A stretch of 64,000 bases of DNA from Candidatus Hydrogenedentota bacterium. Lineage in GTDB: Bacteria; Hydrogenedentota; Hydrogenedentia; Hydrogenedentales; CAITNO01. The stretch lies in the NCBI GenBank assembly GCA_903893795.1, contig CAITNO010000152.1, positions 28,117 to 92,116 of the forward strand. The letters are read 5' to 3'. Below are positions 1 to 8,057 of the stretch, piece by piece. The translations under genes and the position numbers were made by a program. Each line of letters starts with the position of its first letter. The first letter of the stretch is position 1. Below the pieces are notes generated by a model. That model did no database searches and was not told the DNA's origin. It was given only the letters and a program-made list of their open reading frames with translations.

Positions 1-817
1 CGCCATTTTCGCGAACGGCGACCTGGCCTGTGTCGATTTCAGCGGCAAACTGCTCTGGGGCAAGAATCTCGGCGCGCCCGACAACCACTACGGCCATGCC
101 TCCTCGCTGATTGCCTTTCAGAATCTCCTGCTGGTCCAGTTTGACCAGAAAGCGAACGGACGGCTGGTCGCGCTGGACCTGTCGGATGGCCACGAAGTGT
201 ATGCAGTCAAGCGCGGCATCATCTCCTGGTCCTCCCCGGCCTGCGTCGAAACACCGACGGGCTTCCAGTTGCTCCTCAATTCCTCCAAGGATGTCACCTC
301 CTACGAACCGCTCACGGGCAAACAGTTGTGGCAGTTGAAGTGCCTGAGCGGCGAAGTGGCCCCCAGCCCCGCCTGGGGCGCGGGCCTCTTCTTAGTCGCC
401 AACGACTACGCCACCGCCACGGCCATCAAGTTTGCCGAAGGCAAGACACCGCCCGAACCGGAGATTGCCTGGCAGTTCGAGGACGCATTGCCGGACACAT
501 CGAGCCCGGTGGGCACAGACACGCATTTCTACCTCAGCACGGCGCGCGGCGAGATTGTGTGCCTCGACGCCAAAACCGGCAAGCAGGCATGGATGCAGGA
601 AAACGAGGAGGGATTCAACGCCTCGCCCATCGCCGTCGGCGACCGCATCTACCTCGTGGACCGCAAGGGCATGGTGACGATATTCAAGGACAGCGACAGC
701 TTCGAGAAGCTAGGCAGTCCCACGCTGGGCGAGGAAAGTTTTGCCACGCCCGCGTTCATGGACGGGCGCATCTACGCCCGCACCGCCACCAAACTGATCT
801 GCATCGCGGCGGGCTGA
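1..817 (+). CDS. PQQ-like beta-propeller repeat protein, 5'-truncated
   Basis: The reading frame is open from the window edge (frame starting at base 2) to a TGA at 815-817, so only about 271 C-terminal residues are seen. The protein shows repeated blade motifs of the PQQ/quinoprotein-like type, such as FSGKLLWGKNL, DLSDGHEVYAV, PLTGKQLWQLK and DAKTGKQAWMQ, spaced about 45 residues apart. Such beta-propellers are usually periplasmic or secreted, and many bind no PQQ; no catalytic role can be read here. The gene ends one base before the next start codon, so it is translationally coupled to the NuoE-NuoF fusion. A second beta-propeller gene lies four genes downstream (5976-7235). The signal peptide, if any, is outside the window. 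Confidence 0.85.
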   Translation, partial: AIFANGDLACVDFSGKLLWGKNLGAPDNHYGHASSLIAFQNLLLVQFDQKANGRLVALDLSDGHEVYAVKRGIISWSSPACVETPTGFQLLLNSSKDVTSYEPLTGKQLWQLKCLSGEVAPSPAWGAGLFLVANDYATATAIKFAEGKTPPEPEIAWQFEDALPDTSSPVGTDTHFYLSTARGEIVCLDAKTGKQAWMQENEEGFNASPIAVGDRIYLVDRKGMVTIFKDSDSFEKLGSPTLGEESFATPAFMDGRIYARTATKLICIAAG

Positions 818-818
818 C

Positions 819-3218
819 ATGGAACCGGAACTGTTGCCAGAAGACATTGACGCAATGGTCGCTGTCTGCGGCCGGGGCCGCGATGCGGTCATTCCCCTGT
901 TGCAGGCCGTCCAGCGGCAATACCGCTATCTCCCCGAGGCCGCGCTGCGGCGCATCTGCGAAACCACCGACATCGCCCCCGCCGACATCCAGAGCGTGGC
1001 CACCTTCTTTCCCCAGTTCCGCTTCCGCCCGGCGGGCAAACACACGGTGTGCGTCTGCGACGGCACGGCCTGCCACCTCAAGGGCTCGGAAAACGTCTAT
1101 GACGCCGTCGCAAAGGAACTGGGCCTCGCCAAGGGCGAAGACACGGACAAGGACGGCACCTTCACGCTTCAGATGGTGCGCTGTCTCGGCTGCTGCACCC
1201 TGGCGCCTGCCGTGCAAATCGACAGCGTCACCTACGGCCACGTCAAATCGGAAACGGTGGCGGGCATGCTGGAGGATTTCCTCGCGCAGGCCGCACTTGA
1301 GGCCCGCCCGGGCGGCACCAAAGGGCACGCCGATTCCGTGGACGGCCCGGAGATTCGCATTGGGCTGGGCTCGTGCTGCGTGGCCGGCGGCAGCGAACTC
1401 GTCCGCCGCGCCCTGGAGGACACCCTCGAAAGCTATGCCATCGACGTGCGCGTCAAACACGTGAGCTGTGTGGGCATGTGCCACCAGACGCCGCTGATGG
1501 AGGTCGTCATGCCGGGCTCGCCGCCCAAGACCTATGCCAAGATGCGGCCCGAGGACGTGCCCGCGATTCTGTTGTCCCATTTCCCGCCCAAGGGTGCCGT
1601 GCCGCGCATGCGCGCCAAGGCCACCCGCTGGCTGGAACGGCTCTACACCGACGACGCGGTACGCCAACCTGCGCTCGATCCAAAAGATGCGGCCGTGGCG
1701 GGCTTCCTGGACGTGCAGAACCGCATCGCCACCGAATGCTGCGGCGAGATTGACCCCACCGATCTGGCGGAATATGTCCGCCACGATGGTTTCATGGCAT
1801 TGCAGCGCTGTCTCGCGGGACTGGGCGAAACACCCCAGTCGCCGCTGCTTCCGCCCGCCGCGGAGGCGGGCACACCGCTGGACCCCGATGCGATCATCGC
1901 CGAAGTGGAGAATGCCGGCCTGCGCGGCCGCGGCGGCGCGGGCTTTCCCACGGCGCGCAAATGGCGTGAAGTGCGCCATGCGCCGGGCGGCACCAAGTAC
2001 GTCATCTGCAATGGCGACGAGGGCGACCCCGGCGCGTTCATGGACCGCATGATCCTGGAGTCCTACACCTACCGCATCATCGAGGGCATGCTCATTGCGT
2101 CCATCGCCGCGGGTGCCCACCGGGGCATATTCTATATCCGTGCCGAATATCCGTTGGCCGTGGAACGCATTCGCGCGGCCATTGCAAAGTGCATGGAGGC
2201 GGGCATTCTCGGCGACAGTGTGCTCGGCACGGGCCACGTGTTCCATGCCGAAGTGCGCGAGGGCGCGGGCGCCTTCGTCTGCGGCGAGGAGACGGCGCTG
2301 ATCGCGTCCCTGGAGGGACGTCGGCCCACGCCGCGCTTCCGCCCCCCCTTCCCGGCGCACCAGGGGCTTTACGAGTGTCCCACGCTGGTGAACAACGTGG
2401 AAACGCTGGCGATGGTGCCCTGGATCATCCGCCACGGCGCGGCGGCCTTCTCCGCGCTCGGCACCGCCCACAGCAAGGGCACGAAGGTGTTTGCGCTCGC
2501 GGGCAAGATTCGGCGCGGCGGCCTCATTGAGGTGCCCATGGGCATGACCGTCGGACAGATCGTGAACGACGTCGGCGGCGGTGTGCCCGAAGGGCGCACG
2601 CTGAAGGCCGTCCAGGTGGGCGGCCCTTCGGGCGGCTGCATCCCGGCCGACCTCGCCAACCTGCACGTGGACTACGAGGCGCTCGCCGGGGCGGGCTCGA
2701 TGATGGGCTCGGGCGGCTTCGTCGTGATGGACGACACGGACTGCATGGTCGAAATGACCCGGTACTTCCTGTCGTTCACGCAGTTGGAGTCCTGCGGGCG
2801 CTGCACGCCCTGCCGTGTGGGAACCAAGCAGTTGCTGGACATCCTCACGCGCCTGTGCGACGGCAAGGGCACCATGAGCGACCTGGACGAACTGCACCGG
2901 CTGGGCACGGCGATCAAGAAGCAGAGCCTGTGCGGCCTCGGCCGCACCGCGCCCAATCCGGTGCTTACGGGGCTGACCCATTTCCGCGACGAGTTTGAGG
3001 CCCACATCGCCGGGCGCTGCCCGGCGCACAAGTGCAAGGCGCTCATCAGCTATTCGATCACGGAACAGTGCATTGGCTGCACCAAGTGCGCCCAGGTCTG
3101 CCCCGCCGATGCGATTCCCATGACCCCCTACGAGGTGCATGCCGTCGACGACGGGAAATGCACACGGTGTAATGCCTGTTATGAAACATGTCCCGTGAAT
3201 GCGGTAAAGGTGGACTGA
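819..3218 (+). CDS. NuoE-NuoF fusion: NADH-oxidising flavoprotein with extra thioredoxin-like and 2[4Fe-4S] domains
   Basis: 799 aa. Residues 1-155 resemble NuoE, with [2Fe-2S] cysteines C80/C85 and C122/C126. Residues 178-260 form a second thioredoxin-like [2Fe-2S] domain (C186/C187, C217/C221), as at the N terminus of HydB/HndC subunits. From about 270 the protein is NuoF: the FMN/NADH site GLRGRGGAGFP near 367, CNGDEGDPGAF near 407, and the [4Fe-4S] motif SCGRCTPC near 657. The C terminus has two ferredoxin-type clusters (CIGCTKC at 751, CTRCNAC at 781). The family oxidises NADH, or reduces NAD+, for hydrogenases, formate dehydrogenases or bifurcating complexes. NuoE and NuoF are normally separate, so this is a fusion. 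No catalytic hydrogenase or formate dehydrogenase subunit is in view, so the final acceptor is unknown. The next gene starts in a TGATG overlap. Confidence 0.93.
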   Translation: MEPELLPEDIDAMVAVCGRGRDAVIPLLQAVQRQYRYLPEAALRRICETTDIAPADIQSVATFFPQFRFRPAGKHTVCVCDGTACHLKGSENVYDAVAKELGLAKGEDTDKDGTFTLQMVRCLGCCTLAPAVQIDSVTYGHVKSETVAGMLEDFLAQAALEARPGGTKGHADSVDGPEIRIGLGSCCVAGGSELVRRALEDTLESYAIDVRVKHVSCVGMCHQTPLMEVVMPGSPPKTYAKMRPEDVPAILLSHFPPKGAVPRMRAKATRWLERLYTDDAVRQPALDPKDAAVAGFLDVQNRIATECCGEIDPTDLAEYVRHDGFMALQRCLAGLGETPQSPLLPPAAEAGTPLDPDAIIAEVENAGLRGRGGAGFPTARKWREVRHAPGGTKYVICNGDEGDPGAFMDRMILESYTYRIIEGMLIASIAAGAHRGIFYIRAEYPLAVERIRAAIAKCMEAGILGDSVLGTGHVFHAEVREGAGAFVCGEETALIASLEGRRPTPRFRPPFPAHQGLYECPTLVNNVETLAMVPWIIRHGAAAFSALGTAHSKGTKVFALAGKIRRGGLIEVPMGMTVGQIVNDVGGGVPEGRTLKAVQVGGPSGGCIPADLANLHVDYEALAGAGSMMGSGGFVVMDDTDCMVEMTRYFLSFTQLESCGRCTPCRVGTKQLLDILTRLCDGKGTMSDLDELHRLGTAIKKQSLCGLGRTAPNPVLTGLTHFRDEFEAHIAGRCPAHKCKALISYSITEQCIGCTKCAQVCPADAIPMTPYEVHAVDDGKCTRCNACYETCPVNAVKVD

Positions 3219-4681
3219 TGGCACGGCTCAGAATAAACGGCAAAGAGGTGCAGGTCGCCGACGGCGCAACGCTGCTGGAGGCCGCGCGCGCGGCCGGGGT
3301 GGAAATCCCCACGCTGTGCTGGCTGAAAGAGACCGGCGCGCTCACCTCGTGCATGATTTGCGCCGTCCGGGACAAGTCTTCCGGGCGCCTGCTGCCCGCC
3401 TGCGCCGCCAAAGCCGTCGAAGACATGGATATCGACACGGACTGTGAAAAGGTGCACGAGGCGCGCCGCGAAATTCTGCAAATGCTGCTCGACGAGCATG
3501 TGGGCGACTGCGAGGCCCCCTGTTCGCGCATTTGCCCGGCCGGGCTGAACATTCCGCGCATGCTCCGGCACATCGAGAAGGATGAGGCCGATGGCGCCGC
3601 ACGGCGGGCCAAACTGGACCTTATATTCCCGGCCACGCTGGGCCATGTATGCACCGCCCCCTGCGAGCGTGTCTGCCGTCGCGGACAATACGACACGGCC
3701 ATCGCCATTCGACAGAGCCACTGCGACGCCTCCATGCCTTTTTTGGATAACACCATCGGCCAGGATACGCGCCGCATGGCGACCGGCCTGTCCGTCGGCA
3801 TCGTGGGCGCGGGATTGGCCGGCATGGCCGCCGCGTGGGAATGCGCGCTGAACGGACACGCATGCAAGGTCTATGAGAAACGCGACTGCGCCGGAGCAAA
3901 GCTCCGAATGCTGCCGCAGGAGCAGCTCCCGTCCGAAGTGCTTGATGCGGAAATTGAATCCGTGCGCGCGCTGGGGGTCGAGTTTGTCTTCAACTGCGAA
4001 GTGGGCTCCGAGCCGTCAATCGCCTCGCTCCTCGAAGAGCACGACGCCGTGATTGTGGCCTGCAACCTTTCCTTCACGGCGCACGCAAAGCTCTTCAATG
4101 CAAAAGAGGAAGTCTTGCACGTGCGCGCCGTGGGCAGCGGCAAGAAAGCCGCACGCGAAGTAAATGCCTTCCTGGCGGACGCGCCCGCGCCAAGTCCGGA
4201 GAAATCCTTCAATTCCAATATCGGACGCCTCCAGCCCAATGAACTCGAAGGCTATGCGGTGGAGCGTCGAAAAAATGTGGGGCAGACATTCCTGTCTGCC
4301 GTTCCCTCTCTGGAATCCGCACGCTGCCTGCACTGCGACTGCACCAAGCCAGTGACCTGCAAACTGCGACGCTACGCGGAACAATACGGGCTCGCCCCGC
4401 AAATCTCGCGCATCATGGAACGTCCGCCTGTGGCACCCATACAGGCCGCCCAGAACGTGCTGTTTGAGCCTGGCAAGTGCATCAAATGCGGCATCTGCGT
4501 CGAAATCGTGCGCGCCTCGGGGCTCGACGCGGGCATTGCATTTGCCAGGCGCGGCCTTGATTCCCATTTGCGGGTGCCCTTTGGCGCCGGTCTGGCAAAG
4601 GGCCTCGGAGACGTCGCCGAGCGCTGCGTTCAGGCCTGCCCCACGGCGGCGCTGTCGTTCCGGGACGCGGAGGAAAGCTGA
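3218..4681 (+). CDS. [2Fe-2S] ferredoxin / GltD-like FAD protein with C-terminal [4Fe-4S] domain
   Basis: 487 aa from the ATG that overlaps the upstream stop (TGATG). An N-terminal [2Fe-2S] domain (LCWLKETG.LTSCMICAV) is followed by a NuoG-like H/C motif (HVGDCEAPCSRIC). Next is a GltD-type cysteine region (HVCTAPCERVCRRG) and a Rossmann FAD motif (VGIVGAGLAGMAAAW near 190). A ferredoxin-like tail follows (CIKCGICVEIV, then CVQACPTAAL). Only part of a GltD-like pyridine-nucleotide half is visible, so this looks like a reduced FAD domain. It probably exchanges electrons with the NuoE-NuoF fusion upstream. Bases 4276-4302 are a palindromic repeat read through in frame, giving the peptide NVGQTFLSAVP between the FAD part and the C-terminal cluster domain. 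The exact redox reaction is not inferable. Confidence 0.85.
   Translation: MARLRINGKEVQVADGATLLEAARAAGVEIPTLCWLKETGALTSCMICAVRDKSSGRLLPACAAKAVEDMDIDTDCEKVHEARREILQMLLDEHVGDCEAPCSRICPAGLNIPRMLRHIEKDEADGAARRAKLDLIFPATLGHVCTAPCERVCRRGQYDTAIAIRQSHCDASMPFLDNTIGQDTRRMATGLSVGIVGAGLAGMAAAWECALNGHACKVYEKRDCAGAKLRMLPQEQLPSEVLDAEIESVRALGVEFVFNCEVGSEPSIASLLEEHDAVIVACNLSFTAHAKLFNAKEEVLHVRAVGSGKKAAREVNAFLADAPAPSPEKSFNSNIGRLQPNELEGYAVERRKNVGQTFLSAVPSLESARCLHCDCTKPVTCKLRRYAEQYGLAPQISRIMERPPVAPIQAAQNVLFEPGKCIKCGICVEIVRASGLDAGIAFARRGLDSHLRVPFGAGLAKGLGDVAERCVQACPTAALSFRDAEES
4276..4302 (+). repeat. 27-bp palindromic dispersed repeat, copy inside a coding region
   Basis: The core GGCAGAC-attcct-GTCTGCC forms a 7-bp hairpin, and the whole 27 bases recur exactly in reverse complement at 32592-32618. 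Here the element sits in frame in the [2Fe-2S]/FAD gene without a stop codon. The other copy is intergenic. It behaves like a REP- or MITE-like mobile palindrome. Confidence 0.8.
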
Positions 4682-5979
4682 TGCGCATCCTTCATCTGGT
4701 ACCGGGAAGCGGCGGCACCTTTTACTGCCAAAACTGTGTGCGCGATCGCGCGCTGGTGCGCGCGCTGCGCCGGGCCGGACATGACGTAATCATGGTGCCG
4801 CTCTATCTGCCCATGTTCGGCGAGGAGGGCAGCGTGGGTGCCAAGGCGCCCATCTTCTTCGGCGGCGTCAACATGTACCTGCGCGAGAAGATTCCGTTCC
4901 TCCGCAGGATGCCGCAATGGATGGACCGCCTGCTCGATTCACCCTGGGTGCTGCGGCAGGCCGCCGCGCGCGAACAGTCCACCAACGCCGCCGACCTCGG
5001 ACCCATGACCCTGTCCCTGCTGCGCGGCAGGCGCGGCAACCAGCAAAAGGAATTCAACCGCTTCCTCGCATGGCTTGGCGAACAGGACAAGCCGGACATC
5101 ATCCACGTCTCCAACGCGCTGCTGCTCGGCTTCGCCCCCGAGATTAAGAGGGTTGTCGATGCACCCATTGTGTGCAGCCTGCAGGACGAGGAGCCCTGGG
5201 TCGACGCCATGCACCCACCCTACGACCGGCATGTCTGGCAGGCCATTTCTGAAAATGCCAAATGCGTGTCGCGCTTTATCTCCACCAGCGCGTGGTATGC
5301 GGAGCGCATGATCGCCCGCATGGACCTTCCCCCCGACCGTGTCTCCGTGATCTTTCCCGGCATTGAGACCGATGAGCTGCCCACCGCCGATCTGACACTC
5401 GACCCGCCGGTCATCGGCTTTCTTGAACGGCTCAGCCGCGGCCAGGGGCTGGGACTGCTGGTGGACGCCTTCATCACGCTGAAACGCATGCCCCAGTTCA
5501 AGAACCTGCGTCTGCGCGCCACGGGCGGCTGCACCCCTGCGGACCACGGTTTTCGTGCGGAGATTCACGAACAACTCCGCGGTGAGGGCATGGACGATGC
5601 GGTCGAATTCATCGAAGATTTCCAATTGGCGCAGCGCGGCGAGTTTCTCCGCTCACTGTCGGTGCTGTCCGTGCCGGTGCCCGGCGGCGAGGCTTTCGGT
5701 CTGCAACTGCTGGAGGCCATGGCGCAGGGCGTGCCCGTGGTGCAGCCCGCGGAGGGTTCCTATCCCGAAATCGTCCACGCCACCGGCGGCGGCGTGCTCT
5801 ACGACCCAAAGGACCCCGAAGGACTGGTGCATGCGCTGCAATCACTGCTCGAAAACCCGGAGGAGACCCGCCGTTTGGGCCGTCGGGGACGGCAGGCCAT
5901 TCTGGCGCAGTTCAACATGGACCGGGTGGTGCGCGACATGATTGCCGCTTATACGGCGGCGCTGGACCAGAAGCCATGA
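4681..5979 (+). CDS. GT4-like glycosyltransferase family 1 protein
   Basis: 432 aa, starting at the ATG overlapping the previous stop (TGATG) and ending in an ATGA overlap with the next gene. The fold is GT-B: an N-terminal acceptor domain beginning MRILHLVPGSGGT, and a C-terminal nucleotide-sugar domain with VIGFLERLSRGQGLGLLVDAF and the retaining-enzyme motif PGGEAFGLQLLEAMAQGVPVV, giving the usual E-x7-E pair near residue 335. It probably transfers a hexose from a nucleotide sugar to a cytoplasmic acceptor. The acceptor is not identifiable. Its position between redox and beta-propeller genes is unexplained; it may modify an exported product of this cluster. Confidence 0.85.
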   Translation: MRILHLVPGSGGTFYCQNCVRDRALVRALRRAGHDVIMVPLYLPMFGEEGSVGAKAPIFFGGVNMYLREKIPFLRRMPQWMDRLLDSPWVLRQAAAREQSTNAADLGPMTLSLLRGRRGNQQKEFNRFLAWLGEQDKPDIIHVSNALLLGFAPEIKRVVDAPIVCSLQDEEPWVDAMHPPYDRHVWQAISENAKCVSRFISTSAWYAERMIARMDLPPDRVSVIFPGIETDELPTADLTLDPPVIGFLERLSRGQGLGLLVDAFITLKRMPQFKNLRLRATGGCTPADHGFRAEIHEQLRGEGMDDAVEFIEDFQLAQRGEFLRSLSVLSVPVPGGEAFGLQLLEAMAQGVPVVQPAEGSYPEIVHATGGGVLYDPKDPEGLVHALQSLLENPEETRRLGRRGRQAILAQFNMDRVVRDMIAAYTAALDQKP

Positions 5980-7235
5980 ACCCCGTGGCGCGGGTCGCGA
6001 CCTTTCTTGCCGTGGCCGCTCTGCTGGCGTTTGGAGCATGCGCTCTCGTGTATCTGCTCACCCCGCACCCGGCCGCAAAGACCGAACCGGCCGCCCCCAT
6101 TCCCGTTCCAAAGCTGCTCTCCCACCCGGCACCGCTAAAGGCCGCCGAGTGGAACACCTACCACGGCGACGGCGCCCTCACCGGCATCGCTGAGGCATCC
6201 TTCCCCGATTCGCTCGAAGTGCTCTGGCGCATCAAGGCGGGCGCCCCGGTGCGGGAAACACCCGTCGTGCATGTCGGCCGCATCTTCTACGCCACCGCGC
6301 GCGGCGACGTCGTGGCGGCGGACCTCACCGGAAAGCAGCTCTGGACCAAAGAGTTCTTCACCGGCGAGAAGGTGAAGGACGAACCGGCGCGCGAGCGCAT
6401 TGACGCCCCCCTGGCCTGCTTCGACAAGCTGGTGCTCTTCGGCACCGGCGAAGGGCACTTCATAGCGCTCGACACGGCCACGGGCGAAGAGCGCTGGCGC
6501 GTGCAGCTCATGGGTCCAATCCGCGGCACGGCCAACTTCCTTGCGGGAAACCCGGGCCGCATCTACATCATCGAACAGCCCACCGGCGTGCTGCACTGCA
6601 TCGACCCGGTGACGGGAAAGATACTCTGGAAGGGCGAAGGCCCCGAGCGCTGTGACGGATCGCCGTCCGTGTCGGCCGATGCCATTGTGTTTGGCAGTTG
6701 CGCCTCGGCCATCCACGTCTTCGACCCGGGCACGGGCAAACTGCTGCGCAACATCAAGGTGGGCACCGACGGACAGGTGGCGGGCGGGGTGGCGCAGGAC
6801 AAGGGCCTGGCTTTCTCCGGTTGCCGCAGCGGCAGGGTGATGAAGGTGGACGTGAAGGAAGGCAAGATCCTCTGGACCAACGACGATGGCGAATCGGAAG
6901 TCTACTCCACGCCCGCCGTAAATGACGCATGGGTCATTGCCGCCTCCAATGACGGAAACGTCTACGGAATGGACCGCGCCGACGGCAAAGGCAGATGGAA
7001 ATTCGACACCAAGGGTTCGCCCACCTCGGCGGTTATCGCGGGCGACAAGGTCATCGTGTCGGCCGACGGCGAACTGCTCCTGCTGCGCCTGTCCGACGGC
7101 ACAAAGGCATGGTCGCTCAAAATCAGCGACGAGATTACCGCGCCCGCCGTCGCCGGCGATATGATTCTGGTGGGCAGCGAGGACGGCACCGTGGTGGCGC
7201 TCGGCGCGCCCAAGGCAAAGGAGCCGGGACCTTGA
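5976..7235 (+). CDS. Membrane-anchored PQQ-like beta-propeller protein
   Basis: 419 aa, with a four-base ATGA overlap with the glycosyltransferase. One N-terminal hydrophobic segment (about residues 7-28) acts as a signal anchor. It is followed by a proline-rich linker and then about seven blades of the PQQ-like type (for example DLTGKQLWTKE, DTATGEERWRV, DPVTGKILWKG, DVKEGKILWTN). This is a periplasmic beta-propeller, possibly a scaffold or sensor. The catalytic acidic residues of true quinoprotein dehydrogenases are not apparent. The partial gene at 1-817 has the same architecture, so the cluster carries two such proteins. The two flanking hairpins downstream (7249-7328) are not part of the gene. 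Confidence 0.85.
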   Translation: MNPVARVATFLAVAALLAFGACALVYLLTPHPAAKTEPAAPIPVPKLLSHPAPLKAAEWNTYHGDGALTGIAEASFPDSLEVLWRIKAGAPVRETPVVHVGRIFYATARGDVVAADLTGKQLWTKEFFTGEKVKDEPARERIDAPLACFDKLVLFGTGEGHFIALDTATGEERWRVQLMGPIRGTANFLAGNPGRIYIIEQPTGVLHCIDPVTGKILWKGEGPERCDGSPSVSADAIVFGSCASAIHVFDPGTGKLLRNIKVGTDGQVAGGVAQDKGLAFSGCRSGRVMKVDVKEGKILWTNDDGESEVYSTPAVNDAWVIAASNDGNVYGMDRADGKGRWKFDTKGSPTSAVIAGDKVIVSADGELLLLRLSDGTKAWSLKISDEITAPAVAGDMILVGSEDGTVVALGAPKAKEPGP

Positions 7236-7248
7236 TGAACCGCTCAAT

Positions 7249-7328
7249 GTACTTCGCCTTCGACGGTCAGGGCCGGGAGCGAAGTACAACTTCGCGAACA
7301 AGTGCGTTCCCAAGTGCAACTTGGGAAC
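7249..7328 (+). repeat. Tandem hairpin repeat element between the beta-propeller and ABC genes
   Basis: There are two perfect hairpins: GCGAAGT-aca-ACTTCGC (7279-7295) and GTTCCCAAGT-gca-ACTTGGGAAC (7306-7328). GTACTTCGC at 7249-7257 can alternatively pair with GCGAAGTAC at 7279-7287. The element fills most of the 112-base gap and ends just before the ribosome-binding site of the ABC ATPase, so it could attenuate or stabilise the mRNA. From memory, similar 'VPKLHLGTH / FAKLYF' read-through peptides are common in environmental genomes, which suggests a mobile palindrome. Confidence 0.65.
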
Positions 7329-7347
7329 GAGGGGAAGGGGAGTATTT

Positions 7348-8052
7348 ATGAACGGCGCATACCCACTCGTGGAAATGAAGGGCATATCGAAGGAATATCC
7401 CACTGGGAGCGCCGGCATCCCTGCCGGCTCTTGTGTTCGTGTGCTTGACACTCTCGACTTCTCTCTGAATTCCGGCGAATGCGCGGCCATCATCGGTCCC
7501 TCCGGCTGCGGCAAGAGTACGTTTCTCAACATCCTCGGCACGCTTGACACACCCACCTCGGGCAGCTACCGATTCAAGGACCGCGACACGTCCGGGCTTT
7601 CGGCGAATGAACTGGCCGCACTGCGCAACCGCGACATCGGCTTCGTGTTCCAACTGCACCACCTGCTGCCGCAATGCACGGCGCTGGAAAACGTGCTGGT
7701 GCCCGCATTGGTGTCGGCCCATGCCGACGAGGCCCGCGCGCGGGCAGAGGACCTGCTGGACCGTGTGGGACTGGCACACCGCATCGACGCCCGGCCCGGC
7801 CAGCTTTCCGGCGGAGAACGGCAGCGCGTGGCCGTGGTGCGCGCGCTGATTAACCGCCCCGCACTGCTGCTGGCTGACGAGCCCACGGGCTCTCTGAACC
7901 AGGAGGGCGCCGACCTGCTCGCCGACCTGCTGCTCGAACTGCACCGCCAGGAGGGCATGGCCGTGGTCATCGTCACCCACGCGCCCGCCATCGCCGAGCG
8001 CTTCGGCCGCGTGCTGGAACTGAGCGACGGCCGTCTCGCGGGTCGGGGCTGA
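7348..8052 (+). CDS. ABC transporter ATP-binding protein (LolD/MacB type)
   Basis: 234 aa. The ATG at 7348 is chosen because GGGGAAGGGGAG lies just upstream. Walker A is GPSGCGKST, the Q-loop is VFQLHHLLPQ, the signature is LSGGERQRVAVVRAL, and Walker B is ALLLADEPTGSLN, followed by the H-loop VIVTHAPAIA. This is the MacB/LolD class, which drives FtsX-like permeases. The permease starts five bases after this stop. Between the first beta strand (VEMKGISKEYP) and the strand before Walker A there is an extra stretch, TGSAGIPAGSCV. It coincides with a palindromic repeat at 7402-7431 that is also found at 37436-37465, so the repeat appears to have been inserted in frame. Confidence 0.92.
   Translation: MNGAYPLVEMKGISKEYPTGSAGIPAGSCVRVLDTLDFSLNSGECAAIIGPSGCGKSTFLNILGTLDTPTSGSYRFKDRDTSGLSANELAALRNRDIGFVFQLHHLLPQCTALENVLVPALVSAHADEARARAEDLLDRVGLAHRIDARPGQLSGGERQRVAVVRALINRPALLLADEPTGSLNQEGADLLADLLLELHRQEGMAVVIVTHAPAIAERFGRVLELSDGRLAGRG
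7402..7431 (+). repeat. 30-bp palindromic dispersed repeat inside the ABC ATPase gene
   Basis: The bases ACTGGGAGCG then CCGGCATCCC then TGCCGGCTCT contain the hairpin CCGGCA-tccc-TGCCGG. The reverse complement with two mismatches occurs at 37436-37465. In this copy the element is translated as TGSAGIPAGS. It is distinct in sequence from the 27-bp family at 4276. Confidence 0.75.
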
Positions 8053-8057
8053 GCGCC

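Noticed and set aside
756..3224. 822-codon minus-strand open frame opposite the NuoE-NuoF gene
   Set aside because: It has no recognisable domains, is rich in His, Arg and Ala as expected for the complement of a high-GC gene, and the plus strand encodes a clear multidomain redox protein.
7235..7351. 38-codon frame from the ATG overlapping the beta-propeller stop
   Set aside because: It runs through the repeat hairpins, ends at the ABC ATPase start and shows no conserved sequence.
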